The notes: a model not told the origin generated them from the sequence alone. Positions 10,801-25,800 are shown, counted from the first letter of the stretch. The stretch is DNA of 64,000 nucleotides from Ryuthela nishihirai (GCA_038380435.1 JAWZYU010000034.1:26019404-26083403); one strand, 5' to 3'. Numbers and translations are program-made.

Positions 10801-13800
10801 TCATGTGAATAAGCAGAGACAACATTTATACAGTGTCATGTCTGTGTACTGTATTTCGAGAATTATCGGCTCTACAGGCTTAATTGGAAAAAAGTGTGTG
10901 GCTCAGAGCATGTGCAGATGAGTTTTGATTTATTTCAACGTTAGGAAAGGAAATTCACACGTCTGAGTGTGATATTTTTAAATTTTTCATCGGTATTATT
11001 TCATTAAAAGTGCCAACCAACTAAAATTTTCTGTTCAAGTGACCAGTATATTGCGATGTTTCTGTACCAAATACTTGTAATCGTCGTTATTTCAGTGCTT
11101 TTCCTTCAGCTTTATAAACAAATAATCACTATGTAGTTTTCCTACGAGACATGTGAAAAGCTAATGTTAGGCAGATGAGTGTGTGATTGGTTCCTGTAGG
11201 CGACTCATCCAGTAAGCGAGGTGATTCACTCTCGTATGCGTTTCATCCGTCTTAAAATTTATCACACTGTATATCATAATATATCATATTACATATACTA
11301 TATTATATATTACAACATAATTATATTATATTGCCCTTGTTTATTTATCGGTGTATCTACTTTCGACACGACTACCAAAAGAATTGTTATGAAGTTAGTT
11401 TTTTTTGAATATTTTATATTGATCCTCTGTAAGAATTTTTCTTTCATTATAGCATACGTGAGTCTGATTAAAAAAAGTGTATGATCCATAAGACAAATCT
11501 ATCGTAGGAACAAAAAACAGTATAAAGAATTTTAATATCTCATGTTAAAAGTATTTTTTCTAAATTAAGAAGCGTTTGTAGATATTTTACAGCCTATGGA
11601 AATTAACGATATTTTTAATAACTTGTTTCGATATAAAGATTTCTTCTCGTGTTTAACAGAGAGTTGAAGATTAGTAAACCGAGAATGTTTGGGTTTTACA
11701 AAAGGAGCGATTTCTGCTTTGCATACAAAAGGCCAATTTTCTTGAAACAGATGTGAAATATTCCAAAAATATATCATTTGAGTCCCTGAGTATTTCCTAT
11801 TCTTTTTTCCGTAAATTTTATATTTTTTTATTTCGTATGTGATGTATAGCTACTATATGTGAGTCAGTCAGTCAGTCAATAAGTAATTCGTATATGATGA
11901 TTTCGTTTTTGAAGTCAGCAAGTATTTTACTGTGTGAGTGAGTAAGTAAGTAAGTTGAAAGTAAGTAAGTTAGTGAGTAAGTAATTCAGTGTGTAAGTCA
12001 GTAATTGTGTAACTAAGTGTATAAATAAGTCAGTAAATGTGTAAGTAAATGTATAAGTAATTCAGCAAATGTGTAAGTTGATAAATGTGTAAGTCAGTCA
12101 CTAAGTGATTTAGTGAATTAGTAAGTAAGAACGTGAGTCAGTACTTGTGTGGGTAAGTAAATAAGAACGTGAGTCAGTACGTGTGTGAGTAAGTAATTCA
12201 ATACGTATGTGAGTAGGTAATTTAGTAAGTGTGAGAGTAAATAACATTAGGCGTATACACCTAAAGACTAAAATTAGACTGTATAATAGTTTGGTTCTTT
12301 CTAGGGTTAGTTATGGCAGTGTAACTTGGAAACTTTGTAAAGAAGATAACAGTAAACTAGATGCTTTTGATTCTAGATGCTTACGCAGTATCTTGGGCAC
12401 TAGGTGGTTCAACATTGTAATTAATGATGAGGTTAGGCAGAGGAGTCGGCAACCTCCTTTAAGCAGCATATTGTGCAGAGACAGACTCCGTTGGTCTGGC
12501 CATGTTGCCTGTATGGATAATTATAAATTTGCGAATAGGGTTATGAACAGTGTGCCTAAAGGCTTCAGAAAGAGGGGGAGACCAAGGATGCGGTGGGCAG
12601 ACAGAGTCAAACAGGACCTTATTAGAATTGGTGTGCAGTGGCCAGATGCAGAAGATGTAGCTGAGGACAGACTTGCTTGGAGAACTAAATTGCACGGTCT
12701 GGTTGGATCTCCGTAGCCATGGCTGCTTGATGATGATGATGATTCTTAGATTATTTATTTACTATATTTATTACATACATATAAAATTCTCATGCAGCCT
12801 TGGGCTACGGAGGTCCAACCAGACTGTTAAATTTTGCTCTCCAGACGTTCTTTTCTGAGCTGCAGCTGCTGCTTTTGGCCACTCTAGGCCAATTCTAACA
12901 AGGTCCTGTTTGACATTGTCTGCCCACCGCATCCTAGGTCTCCCCCTCTTTCTGAGGCCTTTAGGCACACTGTTCATAACCTTATTCGCCAATCTATAAT
13001 TATTCATACGGACAACATGGCAAAACCAACGGAAGGGAAGTTGCCGACTCCTTTGCCTAACCTCATCATTAGTTAGTTATTAAGTCAAACCACCTAATGC
13101 GCAAGACACTGCGTAAGCATCTAGAATAAAACGCATCAAGTTTTTTTGTTATCCTGCTTACAAAGGTTCCATGTTCCGCTACCATAACTAATCTTATAAA
13201 GAATCAAACTATTATGTAGCCTAATTTTAGTCTTTAGGTGTACACGCCTAAAGAAAATTCCACACTCTCGATAGATTCTTAAAAGTCCCAGCGGCAATCT
13301 CTATTCTTCTATTTTCCTCATGCCGTACTTCACCTGTATCTGTTACATAGCTCCCAAGATAATTAAAATGAGACACTTGCTCAAGAGTGCAGCCATTCAA
13401 AGCAACTGAATCAAAACCTGCCTAACCAATTTTTCATCACTTTAGTTTTTCTCTGTTTATCACCAAACCTACTCTACTACCAGTCTCATCAACAGCCCTA
13501 GGGTTGGGTTGTTTTACCTCTGAGCGGCACTTTTTTGCACACCATGGGCTAAATGGCCAGGTCACATGGACCCCGAAGGCTCAGAGAAGGTTGGGGAAGG
13601 GGACCCACTGGAACAGCTGTTGGGAGACAGATGGTAGCCTCCCGTCAAGGCCATCCAGCGTGTTCTTTAACGTGCACAGGGTATGACTCTCCCGCACACG
13701 GGGCCACGGCTTAACGTCCCATCCGACGGACGGCGGCCTTTCCAAGCCCATCGGTGTCCCCTACTGACCGTGGGCAGGGCGGGGAATTTTGCGGAGATAA

Positions 13801-16800
13801 ATCTCAACGCTGACCCAGCTGGGACTCGAACCTGGGAACTACAGATTACGAGCCTGGCGCGCTACCGACTGAGCCACCCCCGCCTCATCAACAGCCCTAA
13901 TGAGAGAATTCATCTCATCAACATCATTAGCAAACAAGCTCAAATCATCTGCCTAATCTAAATCAGAAATTTCGAAATCTCTAGACCACTTAAATACAAA
14001 ACCTTTCTCTTGCAAAGAATTTTGTATAACATACTCAATAACCAAACAAAAGCGAAAATACATCCCATAACACTTCTGAATCTACGCTGTTCATCATGCA
14101 GTTGTCATCAACTAATTTCTTAATTTTTTAAGAATAATCATGCAAAGAACTTTACTTGGAACACAAGGTAAACCAATTCCCCTATAATTATCACAAGACT
14201 GCGATCACCTTTTTTAAACATTGGGACAATAACAGCTCTAGAAAAATTCTTAGGAACAGAAACACCTTTATCATAAAAAATACAGTCAGTCATGTGACAA
14301 CACAAATGTTCCCAGCTCTAAGCATTTCACTGGAGATTTCGTCCAACCCTGGGGATTTATGCAGTTTTAACTTAGAGATAGCCAATGCGACTTCGGAATG
14401 TCATATAGGGCCATCATAAAAGCCAGTAATGCACCTATACTCATTGCAAACAATGGGAGTAGAAATAATCACATTATTTAGAACATCTCTGAAATGCTCA
14501 GCCCATCTGGCAAATAACAGAATCCTCACCTTCAACCACCTTGCCATATTTATCCCTCAATCCCTGTGTTTCCTGTCTGTTTCTTCCCACATAAAACATT
14601 AATAACCTAGTACAAACCCCTGTTGTTGTGCTATCTAACTGCTTCCTCTGCTATGTTAGTCAAGCTATCAAGCCAAAGATTCTTATCAGCTATTAACTGA
14701 TCCTTTACCTGTTTATTAAGCTCGTTGTAATGCCTTCTGTTACGGCTAGTAGGGTATTGATTCACATTAATCTTGCACTTTCCGGCAACCTCCTTTAAGC
14801 AGTATATTGTGCAGAGAGAGACTCCTTTGGTTTGGCCATGTTGCCCGTTTGGATAATTTTAAATTAGCGAATAGGATTTTGAATAGTGTGCCTGAAGGCC
14901 TCAGAAAGAGGGGAGACCTAGGATGCGGTGGGCAGACAATGTCAAACAGGACCTTGTTAGAATTGGTGTGCAGTGGCCAGATGCAGTAGATGTATCTCAG
15001 GATAGACTTGCTTGGAGAACTAAATTGCACGGTCTGGTTGGACCTCCGTAGCCTATGGCTGCTTGAGGATGATGATGATGATGATGTGCAAAAAATAGCA
15101 GTTTAGAGGTAAAATAAACAAACAGAACTTGGTGCATTTGTGACTTGGCCACTTAGCGCATTGTGTGTAAAAGTTTTCTGTTCAGAGGTAGAACAAACCA
15201 GCTCAGCTTGATGCAGTTTGTAACTTGGCCATTTAACCCATTGTGTGCAAAAAGAGTGCCGTTCAGAGATACAACCAACTCAGCTTGGGGCCTCTATAAT
15301 TTGTCCATTTTACCCCCTGTGCTCAGATTTGTGCCGCTCAGAGGTGGAACAAACCACTTTAGCTTGCGGCCTTGGCCATTTAGTCTATTGTGTGACAAAA
15401 ATTGCTGCTCAGAGTTAAAACAACCCAAGTGCAAGCAGTGCGGAGAATACACGCACTGAACTTCATGCTGTTTCCTCTAACTCCAGAAAAACTAGTATTT
15501 AATAAGATACTTGATTTTGTTTAAAAAAAAAGAGAAAAATAAATTTAGCTGTAAAAAAATAGTACTTACCCCAGATGACAGAGTACAGACTAATATGTCA
15601 CTTTTAGCTAACATGAATACGTCAGCGAGAATTCCCCAGAATGAATCATTGCTATATCTAGTTGAGATATTTGAAGCCAGATTTGCATTTGATGGGTTAT
15701 AGATGAAAGTGTAGGAGGGAAATCTGAAAGAAACATTTTTCTATAAAAAAACATTTAAGTAACCATTCTTTAATAATTTAGAAACTTTAGCAATTTATTC
15801 TCTGAACCAGTAGTAATTCCGAAACTTTTTAATTCCGCGGCACACCTTTGATGAAGAGAAATTGTCGCGGAAATTTTTGACAAACCAAAATTGTGCACCC
15901 GATTGCTTGGGAAGTTACTGGGAGTAGAAAACCTCTGTCACCAGTGACGTCAACATGATTGGGTTGTTTTACCTATGAGCGTCGCGTTTTTGTTGAATGG
16001 TCAGGTGACAAGAACTCCGAGACCTTTCCCAAGACCATCAGTATCTCCTATTGATCAAGAACAGGACGTGGAATCTTGTGACGCGCTAACCCCCCCCTCC
16101 CCCGTCAAGAATTACTGTATTTGGTTGTCGGGTTATTTTACCTCTTACCGGCAGTTTTTTACACACAACGGGTTAAATGGCTAGGTTACAAAAACCCCGA
16201 AAGCTCATAGTAGATTAGGGGAATGAACCCACTGGACAGCTCTTGTCTTTAATATGGGAGCCTCCCATCGAGGCCATACAGCGCATTCTTTAACGTGCAC
16301 AATGTATGATCTGCACACCGACCACGGCTTAAAGTCCCATCCGGCGGACAGTAGCCTTTTCGAGCCCATCGGTGTCCACTTCTGACTAAGGGTGGGGAAG
16401 TTTGCTGAGAGAAATCTCAACGCTGACCCAGCTTGGACTCGAACCTTGGAACTGCGGATTAGGAGCCTGGCCGTAGCATTCTAGAACAACCCTGGCACGC
16501 TACCCACTAACCAATCCTGCCTCCAGCGTCATCCAGGAAGTGAACGAGTGATTTCTGTTGTATTTCCTAACTTACAAATCGTTGAATGTTAATTACTAAT
16601 GAGTAAAAGGAGATGAATCAAATTTTAACTAGGTTGCAGAAGTGATAGGTCTCTGAAGATTTTTACCCACGGGTAATTCTTGTTACAGATTAAAAGAAAA
16701 AGTTGAGAGATTTGAAATCCGTTCAGTCCTTCAACATGAAATAAAGGTTAAATTTCAATTTACACATACTAGAATGGTGAAAACTGCTGCCTAAACAGTA

Positions 16801-19800
16801 TTTCGTGACCTAACATATCAGAAAAAATAAGAAATATCAGATCCAGTGTGTCTTTTAAGGTCACATATAGATCTATCCTTGTTCAATATGTACAGTCGCT
16901 CAAAAAAATAGTCTATCACTAATTTCTAAAAAAATCTTTGCCAGATATTTTTCTGAATTCTGTAATCAACCATAGTGTTCGGATATTTTTTTGAGCGACT
17001 GTACTAGCCTAAAATGAGTGCCTAGGGTTATATGCAGGGTGTGCGATTGCCCGGAGGAGTCCCATCCGACGGAGCGGCCTTTTCAAGCCCATCGGTGTCC
17101 CCTACTGACCGTCGGCAGGGCGGGGAAATTTTGCGGAGATAAATCTCAACGCTGACCCAGCTGGAACTCGAACCTGGGAACTACAGATTACGAGCCTGGC
17201 GCGCTACCGACTGAGCCACCCCCGCCCCAGGATGCTCGGGCACTTGCCCTAATCGAGCCCGAACATTTCAGAAACATTACGAAATTTCAGATCCAACGTG
17301 TGCTTCAAGGTCAAATAAAGGTCAATGTTCTACCTACATCTGCTATAAAGCTGAGAATTTGTGCCTGAAAATAATTCGGGTAGCAGATCTCAGCACAAAA
17401 ACAGAAGTTAAATTACAGATCTGAGCTGGTTCTCAAGGTCGAATTGAGGTCAGAGTGACAGTCGAGAAATAAAGGGGCCCCCCGACTGTCTTCTGCTTTC
17501 GCCATTGAAAGCTTGTTTAAGAAAATGATGAACCTTGAATGTCACCCATAATGAAGTGCGTTAAACTCATATTTTCAGACTATTGTATCGTCTTTGATGC
17601 ATATTTACTTTGTTTCGTATTTTCAACAACTTCTTTTTGTTCTGAATGACTGAAAGATTCTTACTTCTGTTTTAATTCCCTTATAACTGCAGGTTCATCT
17701 GTCGCTACGAATACCTTCCGCTTTACATCCTTCGATTTTAGTTCAAGGCTCCGGAAGTGATCCTCAACGTAGTACATATATTCCTCTACTGCGTGGGACT
17801 TAGCTTCACTTGTAATCTTGTCCGTTCTTCGCACGTGGATTCTGTAAAAGGAAAAGAATCAGAATTATAGTTAGTCATTTATTTTGGTATATTTGCCACG
17901 AAATATCTATTAAACAAATCGCTATTACTTTTCAGACTCTTCTTCAGTGTACTCATGTATCTCCATTAAGAAACCTGAACGTTGTTTTTACAATTGTACT
18001 TGTGCAAGACTACAGGGGAGAAGTAGACAGCAGGGGAAATGCCTTCCACAAAAATTGGCATTGGTATTTTGGGAAAGCCAATTTTTAACAAACTGAAATA
18101 AGTGACGTTCAAAGGTGAAGAATGGTTCACCGAACAGAAAAGCAGTTTCCAAAAACAGGGTTGGAACTAAATTATAATTCCCTTCCAGAACTTGATGTCT
18201 CCAGAGCTTTGGAACAGAATGCCAAACCGGTACTTGATTTCACAAACTTTTGAAAAATAATACATTTCCGTTATTTAATGTTCACAAACCTTTGGAAATG
18301 AATGCCTTTCGGATACTTAATGTTCACAAACCTTTGGAAATGAATGCCTTTCGGATACTTGATGTTCATAAACCTTCGAAGCATAATGCCATTCCTGTAC
18401 TTGATGTTCACAAACATTTGGAACAGAATGCCAATCCAGTAGTTCAAGCTCACAAATCTTTGGAATAGAATGCCCTACATGTACTTTATGTTCCCAAAAT
18501 TTTGGAAAACACCGCCGTTCAGGTAATTGATGTTTCCAAGCATTTGGAAAAGAATGCTATTCCTGAATTAATGCTCTCAAACAATTGGGAAGGAATGCTG
18601 CTCTGGTACTTGATATTTCCAAACCTTTCGAATGGAATTTCATTCCGAGTACTCGATGGTTCCAAAGCATTGAACTGACATAATATGACAACAGAATAGC
18701 TGACATGTATGTTTGCATAATCGAGGTCTGTAAATTTGATTTTTATTTCTTGTAATTTTAAATTATTTTGAACGTTTTTAAGAAATTCTTTGATAAATAT
18801 AAATTGAATACTGGAACTTAGAATGGTTAGAAAAAGTTGATTTATAAATAAGATATTAAACGTTTTGGGTACTGAGTTTAGTAATAAGTGATTTCCGATT
18901 GGTCGGTAAATGGTAGCTAGGTAGTCACTGGAAGGAGAGCTATGCACCAATCCCCTGTGATGATGCATAGAACCGTCCAGGCCTAGCACCCAAAGTCCGA
19001 CCCTGCCTTCTCGTGATACAGACCGTTAGTACCTTTCAAAAGAGATACTCTCTTGTGGAAGTGAACGGAAGTGGAGGGCTGCCAGATTAGTTTGGACTAC
19101 TGATCTGGACATCAATGGCTGCTTTTCTTTTTTTTCTACCCTGCTGAGGAGTGGTCAACCACACAGGGTCCTGGTGCTGACCATATAAACCCACTAGACT
19201 GGACTGAATTAAGGATCTGAGCTTGATTATGGATCCTGATTTTGCTGCACTGGTGGGCTTCTGTGGAAGGAACATCTTCCGCTGAGTTTTCGGTTTGTTT
19301 GTGGGTTGACAGCCTCAAGTGAATAGATTCACAGGATATGTTTATCAGCTGATGGATAATCCTGAGCAGAGGTCATAGCAGGCACCTGAACTCTTTGCTT
19401 CTATTGGCATCGTCAAATTCTACGTTGGAGGAAGTCTTCCAGTGTAGATGGCTTCAACCTTTAGTGGTGGGGGAACGGGTCTTTGCCCCATGTCTGCGAT
19501 TAGGGGGCTGTTTGATATTGTAGCCATTTCCTCTCTCAATACATATAGTTTCCTTAAACATCCCACTAACCATTTTCTCTCCATAGGTAGTTGGAATGTG
19601 AGGACTCTGCACAGAGCTTTTTCTCTTTATGTCCTCACACAAGAATTCCAGCGTTATAATTTAGATATTCTCGGCTTGCAAGAGACCATATGGACAGATA
19701 AAGGTCAGATTCTTAAAAATAATCTTAAATTTCTCTTTTCAGGGAAGAATGATAATAAACATCACCAAGGCGTGTGTCTGCTTCTCAGCAGACACGCTAG

Positions 19801-22800
19801 TGATGCTCTTCTAGGATATGAGTGCATTAATGAAAGGTTTCTTACAGCACAATTTCAGACAAGCATTAAAGACTTGATTGTTATCTGCTGTTATGCCCCC
19901 ACTGAGGATGCCGATGAGGATTAGAAGGATAGGTTTTACGGACAACTTCAGGATATTTTGAATTCTGTCAAGAAAGGAGATATTACCCTAGTTGTTGGTG
20001 ACTTCAATGCCAAAGCTGGTACTGACTCTGACCTTTGGGGAGGAGTGATAAGCCGTTTTGGTATTGGTAGCTGCAATGGCAATGGGCAACGTCTCCTACA
20101 GGTAAGTAAACTCAATGGTTTCAGAATAACTAACACTTGTTACAAACACCGGGACATACATAAGTACACAGTTGGTTTCACCTGATGGGCTGCATAAAAA
20201 TATGATTGATTATATATTAATTAACAGCAAATGGGCTAGTTCTGTTAGAAATACCAGGGCATATAGGGAAGCTGAAATTAGATCTGACCATTACCTTGTT
20301 AAAAGTGTCTCGCAACTTAAGCTTAAAAATTGTTGTGCTAGGGTTCAAAATTTTACCTTTAATACTGAAGCTCTGAAAGACACAGTTATAGCTAAAGCTT
20401 ACCATGATAGGTTACGTAGTCATTATGATAGTCATGGTTTGCTTACTACTGAAGTTGAGGAAGAATGGGACCATTTTATACATTTATACACGCTTTTTTG
20501 GAAACTAACTACTCTTTTAGGGAAAAAGGAATAGAGGAGGCAGAATTATTTGAGAGATAAGGCACTTGAGCTTATTTCAGAAAGAAAGAACTGGAAGAAT
20601 GTCTTTTAGCAATATCCTACTAGACCTAATAGAAAGCATTACAGAGAGCTTAATAAATGTGGAAAGGATTAGTGGAAAAGATAAGAATCTTTGTCTTGAT
20701 GGCTTGGCTGAAGAAAGCCGAGGAAGCAGTTAGATAGCACTGCCGAGCAGAGAGCTGTACCAGATAGTTAATGTTTAATGTGGTAGAAAACGGACAGGTA
20801 TACAAGGATTGAAGGATAAACAAGGTAGGGTTATAGAAGGTGAGGATTCTATCATGACAAAGTGGGCTAAGCATATCAGTGATGCTGAATCAATGTGGTT
20901 AGTTCTACTCCCATTGTTTGCAATGATGATAGATGCATTGGTGGCTTTAATGTTGGCCCTATAACACAATCTGAAGTTATTTTGGCTGTTTCTAAACTTA
21001 AACCAGATAAATCCTCAGGGGTAGATGTAATTACTACGGAAATGCTTAGAGCTGGGAATGTTTCGGTTACCACATGATGACTGAAATTCTGAATATCTTT
21101 TATGATAAATGCATGGTTCCTAAAGATTTTACCAGAGCTATTGTTATCCCTATTTTCAAAAAAGGTGATCGCAGTTCTTGTGATAACTATAGGGTTATCA
21201 GCCTACTCTCTGTTCCAGGTCAAGTTCTTTCCATGATTGTGCTTAATAGAATTAAGAATCTGGTTGACAGGCAATTGCATGATGAGCAATGTGGATTCAG
21301 AAGTGGTAGGGGATGTGTAGATCAGATAGTTTCACGTAGATAGATTCTTGAGAAATGTTTAGAGTTGCAGAAACCTTTGGTTGCCAGTTTTGTTGATTTC
21401 AAAAAGGCTTTCGACTCTGTTGGTCGTCATAATTTGAGGTTTATTCCGAGTTCATATGGTATGCCAGACAATTTAGTGAACATAATGAAAGCTCTCTATA
21501 ATAACACTGAGTCGTGTGTGAGAGTTGGTAAGGCTTGTTGCAATTGGTTTAGCATTACTTCTGGTGTTCGACAAAGTTGCATTTTGTCTCCCTTTCTCTT
21601 TAGTTTGGTTATTGATTATGTTATGCGAAATTCACTTGAAGGAAAAGATTTTGGCTTTAAAGATACTAAAATTTCTCATTTAGATTATGGTGATGATTTA
21701 GCCCTTTTGGCAGATGATGTTGATGAGATGAACTCTTTCATCGATCTGTTGATCAAACTGATACTATGGTAGGTTTGGTTATAAACAGAGAGAAAACTAA
21801 AGTGATGAAAATTGTTCAGGAAGGCTGTGATTTAGTTAATCTGAATGGTTGCAGTCTTGAGCAGGTGTCACAGTTTAATTATCTTTGGAGCTATGTAAAA
21901 GATACTGGTGATGTGCAGCATTAGATTAACAGACGGATTGGGATTGCTGCCGGGACTTTTAAGAATCTTTGGAGAGTGTGGAGAAATAGGCGTATACACC
22001 TAAAGACTAAAATTAGAATGTATAATAGTTTGGTTCTTTCTAGGGTTAGTTATGGCAGTGAAATTTCGACACTTTGTAAACAAGATAACAGGAAACTAGA
22101 TGCTTTCGATTCTAGATGCTTACGCAGTATCTTGGGCATTAGGTGATTCAACTTTGTAACTAATGGTGAGGTTAAGCAGAGGAGTCAGCATCCTCCTTTA
22201 AGCAGCATATTGTGCAGAGAGAGACTCCGTTGGTTTGGCCATGTTGCCAGTATGAATAATTATAGATTGGCGAATAGGGTTATGAACAGTGTGCCTAATG
22301 TCCTCAGAAAGAGGGGGAGATCTAGGATGCGGTGGGCAGACAATGTCAAACAGGACCTTGTTAGAATTGGTGTGCATTGGTAAGATGCAGTAGATGTAGC
22401 TCAATATAGACTTGCTTGGAGAACTAAATTGCACGGTCTGGTTGGACCTCCGTAGCCCATGGCTGCTTGAGGATGATGATGATGATGAATAAGTGATTTC
22501 GACTTGGGAAACCTTTGCTGCCATCTGGTCTAAAATTTTATAACCAAAATTTTAAATTAGTTATAGAATCTTTGATTTCCATCTGAAAAATAAAATGGAA
22601 CAAACTAATGAACAAAATCAGTTTGATATTCAATTATCATTCAAGGCATGTGGAGGTCTATTTGAGCAAAATGAAGCTCTTTTTCTGTGAATCTGGAATT
22701 AGATCATATTTCCATCCGGTTTTATATGAGTTGGGCTGTTTTACCGCTGGGCGGCATATTTTTGTCACACCATGGGCTAAATGGCTAGATCACATGAACC

Positions 22801-25800
22801 CCGAAAGCTCAGAGAAGATTGGGGGAGGGGACCCACTGGAACAGCTGTTGGGAGACATATGGTAGCTTCCCGTCAAGGCCATCCAGCGTGTTCTTTAACG
22901 TGCACACTACCCCTTCTCTGCATGCCCCTACTCTGCAAAATATGCTGCTTAAAGCCCATCGGTGTTCCGTACTCTGCACAATATGCTGCTTAAAGGAGGA
23001 TGCCGAACTTGAATGAAACCGACTGAGTCACCCCCGCCGTAGTTTAATCTGGAGTTCCAAAATCAAACTATAGATAAATGCGGAGAGATTAAAAAAGATG
23101 AAGTTCTATATGTAGTCTTAAGCCTAAAGAAATGTCAGTCTCAAAGAATCCCCGCCCTGCACACGGTCAGTAGGAGACACTGATGGGCTTGAAAGGCCGC
23201 CGTCCGTCGGATGGGACATTAAGCCGTGGTCACGTGTGCGGGAGAGCCATACCCTGTGCACGTTAATGGGATCCAATTAGTCGTTAATGGGATCCAATTA
23301 GTTGGGGGAGGGACATGAATGTCCCTCCCCCAACCTTCTCCGAGCTTTCGGGGTCCATATGACCTGGCCATTTAGCCCATAGTGTGCAAAAAAGTGCCGC
23401 TCAGAGGTAAAACAACTAAACCCAAGCCAGCCTCAAAGGAAAAATAAAAATCTGAAAGATTGTATCTGCATCCTGTAGTAGATACTTTTGAACTAAAGGA
23501 CAAACTTAAATGTGTCAGTCCTACAAAAGCAGATTTAATTATCTTAGTTAATAAATTAAGAAAGGATATCAAAGCTGTTAATACCAGTGCTAAAAATGAT
23601 ATGAGAGAATTGAAAGAACCCTTGAACCCATGCCTACTTACAGGACCACATTAACACCACATTCAGAGACTTTAAGAAAAAGTTCAATAATATGAGAGAA
23701 GACTACCAAAGGGTAATTAGGGAAAATGAGTATTTAATAAAAATAATACTAATAACTTTATTTATGCCTTAGTATGGTTATATATATAGATTAACCAGCT
23801 ATCATTATGGCTTGTCAGCAGATACTGAAACAATATATTGAAGATCTTGGACATGATCTTAGTGAATTGCAGATCAGATCAAAAGCTCAAAAGGTTGAAA
23901 TTCCTGGTATACCAGAACAACTTAATAAAAATTTATCTGCTGCTGTGCAAAGGTTTGCAGATGTCTTAGATATACAACCTAAGGATGAAATCATAACTGT
24001 ACATAGAATAATAACAAGAAATACAAACAAAATCAAACCTATCATTGTTAGATTTCAAGACACTTCTATCAAAAGCAAATGGATCAAAAAGGCCAAAGAA
24101 AAGAAGGATTTAAAGGCAGGTATGATTAATGAAGACTTTGGAATAATAAAATATTCGTAAATGAACATTTGTCTAAATATATAAAAAACTAACTGATTTA
24201 CAATGTCAAACATTTTAAAATTAAATATGGATACAAATTTCTCTGGGTGAAAGAAGGCAAATTCTTTCAGAGAAAGGTGGTAGCTCAAAATTTAGAATTA
24301 GAAGAGAAAAGGATATATTACTCTTGTAATTTAATGGTTAAATTGTTTTCCAATAATGATGAAATTTTCCTAAAATGTTATTTTTAACGACTAATCAGAA
24401 TATTCTATTTAGAATATAAATTCTTCAGTTAGTATATTTTTTATTCATTTCAACATTAGAAACTTGAGACACATTTACAGTGAATTGCTTAGATACTTGA
24501 AATGTACTGGAAAATATTTAGATCTGATTTTACATTTTGAGATATGGTTAAAAACTGAAGAAGTGTTTCTGTACAATATTGATGGGTATAAATATTTTAT
24601 AATTGCAGAGATGCAAACAGATCAGGGGGTGTTTTAATATATGATAAAGAGAGGGAAAATGTGATTTTCAACTAATTGATTTTGATTTATCTTTAAGTAG
24701 CTCAGAGGCATTGAATCTTTATGAATGCAAGCTTAATTTTACTTTAATATTAGTTGGATATCACATAATTATTCAATAATATTTCAATCCTGAATTGAAA
24801 GAAACGTTAAAGTATGCTAAAAAGGAAAATGTATATTTCATTGGTGATATTAATATTGATTTGCTTCAAAACACTCAAGATATAGCTGAATGTTTAAACA
24901 TTATTAGTGAATTTGGTTTTAAAAACATATTGATATTCCAATTATATTGTCTAACAGTAAGGTTAGCTGTTCAGAAAACTTTTTTTTTTGCTAGAACAAA
25001 TTCTCATAACACAGAAGTTTTTCTTATAACTCTAAATTCAATGATCATTACACAATTATTATTAATTTACATATTACTGATGAAACCATGTTTATTTAAA
25101 AAAGAGATGAACTAAACAAAATGACAAAAGAAACAATAAATTATAAATTTTTTGAAGGTCGTATAAAAAATTACATCATGAGTGTTTACAGATGAATAAA
25201 GGTCAGTTCAATACATATTATGTGAATTAGGTACAAATAATTTCCCAAAATAAAATTAAATTTACTCACCAAAAAATTAGAAATAGAAAAGCTAGGCAAA
25301 ATTAGATAACCAAAGAAATTTTTACTTGTATAAATGAAAAGGTGGCATTATATAGAAAATACAAAAGAAATCCTATCTATTGAAATGGCTTACAGAAATT
25401 ATTGTAAGTTCCTCAAACAGAAGTAAATAATGCTAAAGAGATACCACACAGGAAATTTTCAAAATTCTGGAACAGATGCAAAAGAAAAAATGGAACTATA
25501 TCAACACTTTGATAGGTAGAATAAACGAAACGAATTATACTGTTACGAGAGACTAGTTAACATGGTTTTATTCAGTTACGAGAGAATGGTTTGCATGGTT
25601 TTATACTGTAACGAGAGACTGCTTTATACATGGTTTTATTGTTACGAGAGACAGTCTCTCGTAACAATAAAACCATGACGTGTTGTGCCATTTGATGCTC
25701 GTGTTGTGCCTCAGAGGGAGAATTTCGTCACTAATCCGTTGGAACAGAGAAAGGTTTTAAAATATAACGAGTGAAGAAAACTTTGAAAAGTTCACTGTAT

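Larger units (their letters stand above)
16640..17460 (+). repeat. diverged direct repeats interrupted by a MITE and a SINE
   Basis: The 'cagatccagtgtgtcttttaaggtcacatatagat' type segment recurs near 16840, 17285 and 17415 ('agatctgagctggttctcaaggtcgaattgaggtc'). The unit length is disturbed by the insertions at 16893 and 17056. Confidence 0.45.

Noticed and set aside
12785..15082. Twin-priming origin for the minus and plus RTE copies
   Set aside because: The two copies contain the same 3' region, which twin priming of one copy would not give.
18250..18468. 72-codon ORF with 14-residue repeats
   Set aside because: 42-bp minisatellite; the opposite strand is also open and there is no start context, splice site or homology.
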